A stretch of 64,000 bases of DNA. Origin: Leeuwenhoekiella polynyae. GTDB taxonomy: Bacteria > Bacteroidota > Bacteroidia > Flavobacteriales > Flavobacteriaceae. Of this stretch, positions 45,387-53,947 are shown in pieces. Numbering within the stretch: position 1 is the first letter of the stretch; each line of letters starts with the position of its first letter. Made by a program: the position numbers and the translations under genes. The stretch is taken from the NCBI RefSeq assembly GCF_042683665.1, contig NZ_JBHUOO010000025.1; one strand, given 5' to 3'. Below the pieces are notes generated by a model. The model ran no database searches. It was not told the DNA's origin and saw nothing but the letters and a program-made list of their open reading frames with translations.

Positions 45387-47825
45387 TTAAAATGTTGCTG
45401 TTCTGATGATGTCAGCAAAAAGACCTGAAGCGGTAACATCACCACCTGCACCAGCACCTTTAATCTGCATAGGCTGTTCCGGGTACCGATCTGTAAAGAA
45501 CAAGACGATGTTGTCTGATCCTTTTAATTCATAAAAAGGATGCCCTTCGGGAACACTTTGTAATCCTACGCTTGCTTTACCGTTATCTAATTGTGCAACA
45601 TATTTGAGGCGGTGCTTTTTTGCTTCTGCATCAGCAACCAGTTTTTCAAAATGCGCAGCATCTTCTTTAAGCGTTTCAAAGAAATGCGGAACATCATCAC
45701 TGTTGAGGTTCTTTTCAGTTAAGAAGGGCTCGTTTTTAATATCTTCTAAATTGATTTTTAAGCCGCTTTCACGTGCCAAGATTAAAATCTTACGCGCTAC
45801 ATCAACTCCGCTTAAGTCAATACGCGGATCGGGTTCTGTAAAACCTTCTGCTTTTGCAGCCTGAACCACATCGTGAAAGCTTTCGCCTGATTTAAAATTG
45901 TTGAATACAAAATTTAAACTTCCCGAAAGGACCGCCTGAATACGATTTACGCGGTCTCCGGAGGCGATTAGATTATTCAAGGTGTCGATTATCGGTAAGC
46001 CTGCACCTACATTGGTTTCAAATAATAAGGGCGCATTGTAGGCTTTACTCAAGCGCTTCAATTCGCTGTATTTTTCAAAGTCTGAAGAGGCAGCGATTTT
46101 ATTACACGCAACTACGGCAACACTTTGCTTGAGGTATTTGCCGTACATATCGGCAACGTCTGCATTTGCAGTAATGTCTACAAAAATACTGTTCCGTTGG
46201 TTTTGATTCACTACTGCCTCGTGAAAGCCATCAAGAGTTGCGGGCTCACCGCCTTCTAATGCTTCTTTCCAATTGTTGAGGTCAATACCGTTTTCATCCA
46301 TGTGCATTTTACGCGAGTTGCTCAATCCTAAAACACGCATATTGATGTTTAGGTTTTTCTTCAGGTAGTCCTGTTGCTGCTGTATCTGATTCAGTAATTT
46401 TTCACCTACATTACCAACCCCGGTAATGAATAGGTTTAATTGTTTGCGTTGTGCTTCAAAGAAACGCTCGTGAAGGCTATTTAGCGCCTTTTTAACGTCT
46501 TTTTGAGCGATAACCGCAGAAATGTTCTTCTCGCTTGCTCCCTGAGCGATAGCGCGTATGTTTACGTTGTTTTTACCTAGGGTGCTAAACATTTTACCGC
46601 TGGTACCCTGGTGGCTTTTCATCTGGTCGCCTACCAGAGCGATGATGCTTAGACCAATTTCTAAAGTAAGTGGATCAATCTTGTTCAAAGAAATCTCGTA
46701 CTCAAATTCCTCATCAATCGCATTTTTAGCACGACCGGCATCTTCTTCCATCACACCTAAGCAAATACTGTGTTCGCTAGATGCCTGAGTGATCAGGATG
46801 ATGTTGATTCCCTGATTGCTTAGGGTTTCAAATAAGCGTTTGCTGATACCGGGTATACCTACCATACCCCCGCCTTCTAAAGTAAGTAGGGCGATATTGT
46901 TGATGTTACTCAACCCTTTTATAGGATTATCACTTTTTCCTTCTTGATTTTGGATGAGTGTTCCTTTGTCTTCCGGTTTCAAGGTATTTTTAATACGAAT
47001 CGGGATGTTTTTACTCATCACCGGTACAATGGTTGGTGGGTATAAAACTTTCGCACCAAAATGCGACAACTCCATCGCTTCGTGATAGGAGATGTTATCT
47101 ATAGGTTTAGCTTGTTTTACAATTTTAGGGTTAGCAGTGTACATACCACTAACATCGGTATAGATTTCTACTTGTTCCACTTCTAGAGCCGCCGCAACGA
47201 TTGCTGCGGTAAAATCTGAACCGCCCCGACCTAAAGTTGTGGTTTCTCCACTTGCAGAACTGGCAATAAAACCGGGTAATACAGTGATCTGTTGTTTTGC
47301 TTTAGCAAAGTAGTATTCCAGCTGACTGTTAGTTACTTTATAATTCACACCAGCTTTGGTATGTTTATCATTTGTAGTGATCAGGTCACGACTGTCTTTT
47401 CTTGCAGCATCAAGACCTTTGGCGTACATCGCTCGCGCAATAATTGAGGATGATAAAATTTCACCGAAAGCTAGCAATTTATCTATCGTTTTTGGCGAAA
47501 GTTCATTGATGAGATAAATACCCTGTAACAGGGATTTCAAGTCATTTAATAAACCTTCTATATCAGCAATAGCTTCTTGATCATTAGGAACAAGTTCCTT
47601 AATAAATTCAAGGTGTTTAGACTCTAATTCTTCAAAAACTGAAGTATAATCTTCTTTTGTACTGGCAAGAATACCGCTTTGCATCAATAAATCTGTAACT
47701 CCACCCAAGGCAGAAACGACTACAGTTATTTTTTGTTTTTCGGCGCCTTTAGCGACGATATTGATGACTTGATTTATGTTTGCAACACTTCCTACAGAAG
47801 TACCGCCAAATTTTAAAACACGCAT
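45387..47825 (-). CDS. thrA: Bifunctional aspartate kinase / homoserine dehydrogenase I
   Basis: 812-aa fusion. The aspartokinase domain (about 1-290) has MRVLKFGGTSVGS and LGRGGSDFTAAIVAAAL. An ACT regulatory region follows (about 310-460; ALLTLEGGGMVGIPGISKRLFE). The homoserine dehydrogenase (about 465-812) has the NAD(P) motif FITGVGNVGEKLL and SGSLNFVFN, and ends in GAGAGGDVTASGLFADI. It supplies homoserine for threonine. It is preceded by a promoter and a Thr/Ile-rich leader ORF. Confidence 0.97.
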   Translation of the reverse strand: MRVLKFGGTSVGSVANINQVINIVAKGAEKQKITVVVSALGGVTDLLMQSGILASTKEDYTSVFEELESKHLEFIKELVPNDQEAIADIEGLLNDLKSLLQGIYLINELSPKTIDKLLAFGEILSSSIIARAMYAKGLDAARKDSRDLITTNDKHTKAGVNYKVTNSQLEYYFAKAKQQITVLPGFIASSASGETTTLGRGGSDFTAAIVAAALEVEQVEIYTDVSGMYTANPKIVKQAKPIDNISYHEAMELSHFGAKVLYPPTIVPVMSKNIPIRIKNTLKPEDKGTLIQNQEGKSDNPIKGLSNINNIALLTLEGGGMVGIPGISKRLFETLSNQGINIILITQASSEHSICLGVMEEDAGRAKNAIDEEFEYEISLNKIDPLTLEIGLSIIALVGDQMKSHQGTSGKMFSTLGKNNVNIRAIAQGASEKNISAVIAQKDVKKALNSLHERFFEAQRKQLNLFITGVGNVGEKLLNQIQQQQDYLKKNLNINMRVLGLSNSRKMHMDENGIDLNNWKEALEGGEPATLDGFHEAVVNQNQRNSIFVDITANADVADMYGKYLKQSVAVVACNKIAASSDFEKYSELKRLSKAYNAPLLFETNVGAGLPIIDTLNNLIASGDRVNRIQAVLSGSLNFVFNNFKSGESFHDVVQAAKAEGFTEPDPRIDLSGVDVARKILILARESGLKINLEDIKNEPFLTEKNLNSDDVPHFFETLKEDAAHFEKLVADAEAKKHRLKYVAQLDNGKASVGLQSVPEGHPFYELKGSDNIVLFFTDRYPEQPMQIKGAGAGGDVTASGLFADIIRTATF

Positions 47826-47863
47826 GGCTTTTGTGTTTGAAATGATTTAAAAATGAGTTGTTT

Positions 47864-47877
47864 TCGTGTAAACACGA
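47864..47877 (-). promoter_or_regulatory. Candidate attenuator hairpin between thr leader and thrA
   Basis: TCGTGT / ACACGA stem between the leader stop and the thrA ATG. On the minus strand it is followed by an A-rich stretch and then ATTTTT, so the T-tract is set back by about nine bases. A second hairpin (TACCCC-AAA-GGGGTA, 47906-47920) lies at the end of the leader frame, and a third (TACGA/TCGTA, 47943-47956) covers the Thr codons. Confidence 0.45.
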
Positions 47878-47889
47878 GCAGTTGCGAAG

Positions 47890-47991
47890 TTATATGTTTA
47901 TACAATACCCCAAAGGGGTAATACTAATGAAAGCGATCACGATACGAGTAGTCGTAATGGGAGATAAAAAGATGTTCGTATTTGCTTTCAT
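47890..47991 (-). CDS. thrL: Candidate thr operon leader peptide, 33 aa
   Basis: ATG at 47991, TAA at 47890-47892. The frame encodes MKANTNIFLSPITTTRIV then IAFISITPLGYCINI: five Thr (three in a row) and eight Ile among 33 residues. Threonine is the end product of the downstream thrABC operon and isoleucine derives from it, the same pair that controls the enterobacterial ThrL. A consensus promoter ends 20 bp upstream, and hairpins overlap and follow the frame. The gene name is by analogy of function and position, not sequence homology. The regulatory role is inference. Confidence 0.7.
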   Translation of the reverse strand: MKANTNIFLSPITTTRIVIAFISITPLGYCINI

Positions 47992-48010
47992 TGCTTGAAA
48001 CTGTTGCATT

Positions 48011-48040
48011 CAAAAGTATTATTTTTACACTTAAGCACAA
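48011..48040 (-). promoter_or_regulatory. Bacteroidota-type promoter of the thr leader/thrABC
   Basis: On the minus strand: TTG (48040-48038), 19-nt spacer, TACTTTTG (48018-48011), an exact consensus match with a short 5' leader before the ATG at 47991. Confidence 0.8.
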
Positions 48041-48158
48041 GCCTGACCGGGCATTTTTAAGGAATTATCATGGATATCTTGTTTTACCGAAAATTCACTA
48101 ATTAAACACGTTTATCTCGCTTTTCCTTACGAATTATCTAATTAACAGACATTTCCTT

Positions 48159-49691
48159 ATGAAAATTCTTAGCAAAGATCAAATTTACGCAGCTGATAAA
48201 GCTACCGAACAGGCAGAAGCTATCCCGTCATTTAATTTGATGGAGCGTGCCGGCGGTTATGCATTTCAGTACATACACCAACGCTTGCAAGGACAACCGG
48301 TGCAAATCAAAATCTTTTGTGGAATAGGGAACAACGGCGGTGATGGCCTTGTTATTGCGCGCAATCTTGTGGAGAACGGGTATTCGGTTAAGACCTATAT
48401 TGTGAATTATAGTGAGAACCGAAGCGAAGATTTTTTAAATGCGCTTGAAGAACTCAAAAAGAAAACTACAAAATGGCCAGAGGTACTAAAGTCTGTAGCT
48501 GATTTTCCAGAGATTGCTCCAGAGGATTTAGTAGTGGACTGTATTTTTGGAATCGGTCTCAATCGTCCTGCAGCTGTCTGGGTTCAGCAATTATTTAGGT
48601 TGATTAATGAAAGCAGCGCATATACTTTGGCGATAGATATTCCTTCAGGGATGGCAATTGATCAGATCATTCCAGATTCTGAAGTTGTTCGAGCAACGGT
48701 AGTGCTTACCTTTCAAACACCTAAACTGGCGTTTTTTCTTCCGCAGAGCGGAAAATACATCAATAACTGGGAAGTTTTAGATATTGGTTTAGATCGCAAT
48801 TATTTGAATTCCGTAAAGACTAAAGCCCAACTTATAGGAAAAACGGAAGCCCAGCAAATGTACCGTCCGCGTCAAAAGTTCAGTCATAAAGGGACGTATG
48901 GTCATGCGTTGCTAATTGCCGGGAGTTATGGAAAGATGGGTGCAGCAGTCTTGAGTAATAAGGCCTGTTTAAGTTCTGGTGCTGGTCTTGTAACCGCATA
49001 TAGTACCAGACAAGGTTTGCCTATTTTACAGACTTCTATCCCTGAAGTTATGGTGGTTACTGATCGACATACCGGGGATTTTATTGAAGAAATACAGTTT
49101 GACATAGAACCTGATGTAATCGGAATAGGGCCGGGCTTAGGTACGCATAAATCTACTCAAAAGGCATTTGAAGAATTTTTAAAGGTAAATAAAACACCGC
49201 TTGTTTTGGATGCTGATGCGTTGAATATGCTTTCGGAAAACAAAGCTTTACTTGATCTATTACCTAAATACTCTATACTGACTCCGCATCCTAAAGAATT
49301 AGAGCGTTTGATCGGGGAGTGGAAGGATGATTTTGAAAAACTCGAAAAAGCAGAAGCCTTCTCAGCTAAATACGATTGTATTCTGGTTTGTAAAGATGCT
49401 CATACCATCGTGGTTTTTGAAGGAAATTACTATGTGAATACTAGTGGGAATCCGGGTATGGCTACAGGCGGAAGTGGCGATGTGCTTACTGGAGTACTTA
49501 CAGGTTTAGTTGCTCAGGGCTATGATCCGTTAACGGCTGCTATTTTTGGTTCATTCATTCACGGGAGAGCTGCAGATATCGCCATTAATCATACCGGTTA
49601 TGAAGGCTTAACTGCCGGAGTCATTGTTGAATTTTTAGGTCAGGCTTTTTTAGATTTATTCCATGAACCGGAGAAGCAACCTCAGAAGTAA
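48159..49691 (+). CDS. nnr: Bifunctional NAD(P)H-hydrate epimerase / ADP-dependent dehydratase
   Basis: 510-aa fusion that repairs damaged NAD(P)H. The N-terminal epimerase (about 1-215) has LMERAGGYAF, FCGIGNNGGDGLVIARNL and DCIFGIGLNRP. The C-terminal dehydratase (about 225-505) has SHKGTYGHALLIAGSYGKMGA, IGPGLGTHKST, LDADALNML, LTPHPKELERL and TGGSGDVLTGVLTGL. ATG start after an intergenic region shared with the thr promoter. Confidence 0.96.
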   Translation: MKILSKDQIYAADKATEQAEAIPSFNLMERAGGYAFQYIHQRLQGQPVQIKIFCGIGNNGGDGLVIARNLVENGYSVKTYIVNYSENRSEDFLNALEELKKKTTKWPEVLKSVADFPEIAPEDLVVDCIFGIGLNRPAAVWVQQLFRLINESSAYTLAIDIPSGMAIDQIIPDSEVVRATVVLTFQTPKLAFFLPQSGKYINNWEVLDIGLDRNYLNSVKTKAQLIGKTEAQQMYRPRQKFSHKGTYGHALLIAGSYGKMGAAVLSNKACLSSGAGLVTAYSTRQGLPILQTSIPEVMVVTDRHTGDFIEEIQFDIEPDVIGIGPGLGTHKSTQKAFEEFLKVNKTPLVLDADALNMLSENKALLDLLPKYSILTPHPKELERLIGEWKDDFEKLEKAEAFSAKYDCILVCKDAHTIVVFEGNYYVNTSGNPGMATGGSGDVLTGVLTGLVAQGYDPLTAAIFGSFIHGRAADIAINHTGYEGLTAGVIVEFLGQAFLDLFHEPEKQPQK

Positions 49692-49699
49692 ACTATGGA

Positions 49700-50215
49700 T
49701 TATCGTGTAAACAGAAAACCCAATCCCATTCTGGAAAGCATTTTCTTTTCAAAAGCATAGAAGAATTTATATTGTCCAAAAATCCAGGCAACAACAAGTA
49801 GTAGAACCTGATAAATAGGAAAGATTATAAGGATACGTAGTGGCCAATAGACCCATCCTGAAATTGAATCACCACCGAGACCAATTGCATTCATCACAGG
49901 GCTTGATATTCTGCCCGCAGTAGAACCGGTAATTGCAAAAACCATAAACACTGCTATAAATTGCCAGCGGTATTCTAAAATCCATCGATTCTTTAGTTTT
50001 TTAAAACACAATAAGCTGATTTTGAGTATCAGATAGGTAATAAGAATTGTTAGCGCAACTAAGTAGCTTGTATGCAGCATTGTATCCGATTCAAAAAAGA
50101 AATCGAGTCTAGCAGCAATTAAGTACCCGCAACCTAAAGCTAATAGCACTCCTAATATCGGGTAAATGAGTTGCCAGTTCCGGGTGATCTCCCAGTTGTC
50201 TTTAAAGTTTTTCAC
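49700..50215 (-). CDS. Membrane protein, probably DUF6787-like C-terminus
   Basis: 171 aa with four or five hydrophobic helices. The second half (KLKNRWILEYRWQFIAVFMVFAITGSTAGRISSPVM, YWPLRILIIFPIYQVLLLVVAWIFGQYKFFYAFEKKMLSRMG in separate helices) resembles small DUF6787-type membrane proteins; the name is from memory. The first helix pair may be an added module. Eight bp from the nnr stop, convergent. Confidence 0.65.
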   Translation of the reverse strand: MKNFKDNWEITRNWQLIYPILGVLLALGCGYLIAARLDFFFESDTMLHTSYLVALTILITYLILKISLLCFKKLKNRWILEYRWQFIAVFMVFAITGSTAGRISSPVMNAIGLGGDSISGWVYWPLRILIIFPIYQVLLLVVAWIFGQYKFFYAFEKKMLSRMGLGFLFTR

Positions 50216-50252
50216 AGGCCAAATATACTATTCTGTCTTCGAATAGCCTTGT

Positions 50253-50684
50253 CTAAATGCGTGTGGGAACTCCAAACCGCTGATTGTACTGCCGGCTGAA
50301 ATACACAAAGTAATTGTAGAGTTTATAATTTACTTCATAGCCATAGTCAATCTGGCTGTTGTAATCAATTTGCTGCGGATAGAGATTGGGATCAAAACGG
50401 AAAGGTTGTTGTACCCGCTGGTTGTATTCGATTACCAGAAACTGGTTTTTATTTTCAAGATAAGATTGTGAATAATATCCTTCTGGTCGTGCTATAGAAT
50501 TGAGAAAGGTGTTGAAGCCGGGCTCTATAATGATAATCTCATATTCAAGACTGTCGTTAGCAATCCGTACGGTGTCGTTATCAGTAGCAGTTGGGGCTGT
50601 TTGTGTCATTGGTTTATCGTTTTGTGTACTTGCACAACCGTAAACCAATGCCAGCGCAAAGAGGAAGTATATAATTGTTTTCAT
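50253..50684 (-). CDS. Lipoprotein, DUF6146-like
   Basis: 143 aa with a lipoprotein signal (LFALALVYGCAS; lipobox cysteine at about residue 17) and a Thr/Asp-rich linker. A small domain with YEIIIIEPGFNTFLNSIARP, YYSQSYLENKNQFLVIEYN and YDYEVNY-like aromatic-rich ending. This pattern matches the flavobacterial DUF6146 lipoproteins as I remember them. Probably outer-membrane or periplasm-facing. Function unknown. Confidence 0.75.
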   Translation of the reverse strand: MKTIIYFLFALALVYGCASTQNDKPMTQTAPTATDNDTVRIANDSLEYEIIIIEPGFNTFLNSIARPEGYYSQSYLENKNQFLVIEYNQRVQQPFRFDPNLYPQQIDYNSQIDYGYEVNYKLYNYFVYFSRQYNQRFGVPTRI

Positions 50685-50730
50685 AATATCTTTTCATTTA
50701 AAGCTACAAAACTTCTGCCACATCTTATTT

Positions 50731-50849
50731 ATTGGCACTACCAAAGGGTTTAGTACTCCGAGGCTTGCCGCAAAATTGAAAATTTGTTTTTAACGAATGC
50801 CTCGTGGGCCTGCCTTTGTCGGCATACAGGCTTGCCCCGAAGTCGTTTA
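50731..50849. repeat. Dispersed intergenic repeat, copy B
   Basis: It starts ATTGGCACTACCAAAGGG and has two hairpins: CGAGGC...GCCTCG around AAATT-GAA-AATTT, and GCCTG...CAGGC. It contains AGGCTTGCC twice. It ends in GTTTAC, which includes the stop codon of the DUF937 gene, as in copy A. Confidence 0.85.
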
Positions 50850-51482
50850 CTTTCCAAAAAGTCCGCCCAGCATACCGCCCAGGCCGCCTTTCTTTTTGTT
50901 GGATCCTAATACCATGTCAGCGACATCGTCCAGAACGCTCCCATCCCCATCAGCATCAATAAGACTTTCGATTAGGCTTTGGTTTTCTTTAGGCTGACCT
51001 CCAAGCATACTTCCTAAGATTCCGGTTAATCCATCAGAATCATTAATCCCATTTTCTTTAGTCTGTTTTCCTATAATTCCTAAAAGAACCGGAGCAGCAA
51101 TTTTTAGAATTTGAGCAATTGTACCCGCATCTAAACCTGTTTTTTGACTCAAGGTATTTTCAACAACCGGTTGTTTTCCGCCTAAAACGTGACTTAATAT
51201 TCCGGCACCGTCATGGATTACGCTTTGGTCTACGCTTCCACCTCCAAGAAGACTCCCTAAATTATCTAAAATACCTCCATCGTGTTTTCCAGATAAAGCA
51301 CCCATTAATCCTGAAGCGCCTTCAGGGCTTGATGCATTTTTTTTCATCGCCCCAAGTAAAAGGGGCATTGCCATACTCAAGACATCTGCAGTTTTACTTT
51401 CTGAAGCTCCAGTCTGCGCACTTGCACCACTGATTAATTGTTTTCCTAGGTCACTATTTAATAGATCTAATAATCCTGCCAT
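50847..51482 (-). CDS. DUF937 protein with EF-hand-like loop
   Basis: 211 aa. Two DUF937 (YidB-like) helical repeats rich in Gly and Leu (LLDLLNSDLGKQLISGASAQTG; GAGILSHVLGGKQPVVENTLSQKTG). The tail has DADGDGSVLDDVADMVLG, a DxDxDG calcium-type loop, and finishes in a Gly-rich GLGGMLGGLFGK. Soluble. Its stop codon lies in repeat copy B. Confidence 0.88.
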   Translation of the reverse strand: MAGLLDLLNSDLGKQLISGASAQTGASESKTADVLSMAMPLLLGAMKKNASSPEGASGLMGALSGKHDGGILDNLGSLLGGGSVDQSVIHDGAGILSHVLGGKQPVVENTLSQKTGLDAGTIAQILKIAAPVLLGIIGKQTKENGINDSDGLTGILGSMLGGQPKENQSLIESLIDADGDGSVLDDVADMVLGSNKKKGGLGGMLGGLFGK

Positions 51483-51548
51483 TTTTGTTGGTTTTGAGTT
51501 TGCACTCTAAAGATACACACTGGTTTTAAAATCTTTAACTTTTGGGTA

Positions 51549-51579
51549 TAAAAAAAGCCGAATAAAATATTCGGCTTTT
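51549..51579 (-). terminator. Terminator of the serC-serA unit
   Basis: AAAAGCCGAATA / TATTCGGCTTTT hairpin with a T-tract on the minus strand, 19 bp past the serA stop. Confidence 0.88.
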
Positions 51580-51597
51580 GATTTTGTAAATGGATTC

Positions 51598-52551
51598 TTA
51601 ACCTTTTAAGATTGAAGAGATCTGATCTGCTAGTTCAATACCAATGCGGTCCTGAGCCTCGTTAGTCGCAGCACCAATGTGCGGAGATAAAGAAATCTTA
51701 GCATGCATAAGAATTTTAATTTCAGGTTTTGGTTCGCTTTCAAATACGTCAAGCGCAGCAAAAGCTAGTTTACCAGAATCTAACGCATCAATCAATGCAA
51801 TCTCATCTACAACACCACCACGAGCAGCATTTACAAGAGCAGCACCGTTTTTCATCTTTTCTAATTCAGGCTTACCTATTACATACTCCTTCTGAGCAGG
51901 AACGTGTAATGTGATGAAATCAGCTTCCTGTAAAACTTCGTCTTTGGACTTGCTTTCAAATTTGAAAGAAACTTCCTGACCGTCAAAGAAATCAACTTTA
52001 ACCTCAGCTTTTTCCATATAAGGATCAGAATAGATCACTTTCATACCTGCACCCAATGCAACTTTAGCGGTAGCCTGACCAATACGGCCAAAACCAATCA
52101 CACCTAACGTTTTTCCGCGGAGCTCAACACCTTTAGCATATGCTTTCTTAAGCGCGCCAAATTTAGCTTCACCTTCTAAGGGCATATTGCGGTTAGCGTC
52201 ATATAAAAAACGCACACCACCATACAGATGCGCAAAAACCAATTCTGCTACTGAAGCAGAAGAAGAGGCAGGCGTATTGATCACGCTAAGCCCTTTATCT
52301 TTTGCATACTGAACATCAATATTATCCATACCAACACCGCCACGACCTATTAATTTAAGATTTGGGCAAGCATCAATAAGGTCTTTACGCACTTTTGTAG
52401 CACTACGTACTAAAAGGGCGTCAACGTTATTTTCGTTTATATACGTCTCCAGCTGCTCCTGGGCAACTTTTGTAGTAATTACTTCAAAACCGGCTGCTTC
52501 TAAAGCATCAACACCAGATTGAGAAATACCATCATTTGCTAAAACTTTCAT
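51598..52551 (-). CDS. serA: D-3-phosphoglycerate dehydrogenase (D-2-hydroxyacid dehydrogenase)
   Basis: 317 aa, short form without the C-terminal ACT domain. NAD motif GVIGFGRIGQATAK; catalytic Arg in NAARGGVVDE, and the catalytic His in LSPHIGAAT with the Glu between. Together with the adjacent serC it supports the serine pathway role; the family name alone would leave other 2-hydroxyacids possible. Thirty-one bp after serC. Confidence 0.9.
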   Translation of the reverse strand: MKVLANDGISQSGVDALEAAGFEVITTKVAQEQLETYINENNVDALLVRSATKVRKDLIDACPNLKLIGRGGVGMDNIDVQYAKDKGLSVINTPASSSASVAELVFAHLYGGVRFLYDANRNMPLEGEAKFGALKKAYAKGVELRGKTLGVIGFGRIGQATAKVALGAGMKVIYSDPYMEKAEVKVDFFDGQEVSFKFESKSKDEVLQEADFITLHVPAQKEYVIGKPELEKMKNGAALVNAARGGVVDEIALIDALDSGKLAFAALDVFESEPKPEIKILMHAKISLSPHIGAATNEAQDRIGIELADQISSILKG

Positions 52552-52582
52552 GTTTTAAATTTTAGAGTTTTATTTTGGTTTG

Positions 52583-53647
52583 TTAAGCTTTACGCTCTAA
52601 TTCGCTCATTACGTCAACTAAAACACCAACACTGTGTAAAGGAAGTGCGTTGTACATAGAAGCACGATACCCCCCTACACTACGGTGACCATTGACGCCG
52701 CTAATACCTGCCTCTTTAATCATTGTATCAAAGGTTTCTTTCAGGTTGTCTTCGGTTAAGTTAAACGTAGCGTTCATAGTAGAACGATCTTCCTGAGCTG
52801 CAAAACCGGTGAATAGTGGGTTAAGGTCTATCTCAGAATAAATAAGCGTCGCTTTTTTCTCGTTTTCTTCTGCAGCTCCACTAATACCACCTTTTGCTTT
52901 TAACCAGCGTAAGGTTAATAAAGAGGTGTAAACAGCAAAAACAGGAGGCGTATTATACATACTTCCCTTTGAGATGTGTTGCTCGTAGCTTAAGATATTT
53001 GGGATCTGGCGTGTTACCTTACCTAAAATATCTTCTTTTACTACAACCAGTGTAGTACCGGCAGGGCCCATATTTTTTTGAGCCCCGGCATAGATGATGC
53101 TGAATTTTGAAAAGTCTAATTCTCTGGAGAAAATATCACTACTCATATCTGCTATAAGTGGCGCATCTGTAACCGGAATTTCTTTTAATTGAGTACCAAA
53201 AATGGTGTTGTTTGTAGTAAGGTGTAAATAATCTAGACCTTTAGGAATATCAAAACCTTTAGGTATATAGTTGAAGTTTTTGTCTTTAGAACTTGCAACT
53301 TCTACAACTTCTCCAAAAACTTTAGCTTCTTTAATAGCTTTATCACTCCAGGTGCCGGTATTTAAATAACCTGCTTTATTTTCAAGCAAGTTATAAGCTG
53401 CCATCACAAATTGCTGGCTGGCACCACCTTGTAAAAAAAGGGCTTTATATCCTTTACCTTCCAGACCTAAAAGTTCAAGAGCAAGTTCACGTGCTTCTTC
53501 CATCACGTCAACAAAATCTTTACTACGGTGTGAAATTTCTAGAAGAGAAAGATCAAGATTGTTGAAATTTAATACTGCGTCAGAGGCCTGCTTAAGTACT
53601 TCCTGTGGAAGAATACTTGGTCCGGCACTGAAATTATGTTTTTTCAT
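52583..53647 (-). CDS. serC: Phosphoserine aminotransferase
   Basis: 354 aa of class V aminotransferase fold. N-terminus KKHNFSAGPSILPQEVL; LFLQGGASQQFVMAAYNLL; PLP lysine in IIYAGAQKNMGPAGTTLVVV; C-terminal GHRSVGGYRASMYNALP. It makes 3-phosphoserine and also serves in pyridoxal synthesis. Upstream lies repeat copy C. Confidence 0.95.
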   Translation of the reverse strand: MKKHNFSAGPSILPQEVLKQASDAVLNFNNLDLSLLEISHRSKDFVDVMEEARELALELLGLEGKGYKALFLQGGASQQFVMAAYNLLENKAGYLNTGTWSDKAIKEAKVFGEVVEVASSKDKNFNYIPKGFDIPKGLDYLHLTTNNTIFGTQLKEIPVTDAPLIADMSSDIFSRELDFSKFSIIYAGAQKNMGPAGTTLVVVKEDILGKVTRQIPNILSYEQHISKGSMYNTPPVFAVYTSLLTLRWLKAKGGISGAAEENEKKATLIYSEIDLNPLFTGFAAQEDRSTMNATFNLTEDNLKETFDTMIKEAGISGVNGHRSVGGYRASMYNALPLHSVGVLVDVMSELERKA

Positions 53648-53680
53648 GGATTGAATATTTGGTCTGCTAATTTTGGTTTT

Positions 53681-53800
53681 ATTGGCATCGCCAAAGGGTT
53701 TAATACCCCGAAGCTTGCCTCGAAATAGAAAATTTATTTTTAACGAATGCCTCGTGGGCCTGCCTTTGTCGTCAGACAGGCTTGCCTCAAGGTATTTTAA
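53681..53800. repeat. Dispersed intergenic repeat, copy C
   Basis: It begins ATTGGCATCGCCAAAGGG, contains CGAAGC...GCCTCG arms and the second hairpin GCCTG...CAGGC, and ends near AAGGTATTTTAA. It lies upstream of serC. Remaining sequence to 53947 is AT-rich with no credible ORF. Confidence 0.85.
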
Positions 53801-53947
53801 TCTGTTGGAAAATTACAGCTTTTAGAACAGAATACATAAGATTCCACGCTTATATATAATGCTGAAATAGCGTTGTCAAAAAGCCATGCAAAGATGCTTA
53901 AAAGGGAGCCAATAGAGTCTGATAAATCAATAAATTATTGATAAATT

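Noticed and set aside
47906..47920. Stand-alone terminator hairpin TACCCC/GGGGTA
   Set aside because: It lies inside the leader frame and has no T-tract; interpreted as part of the attenuator instead.
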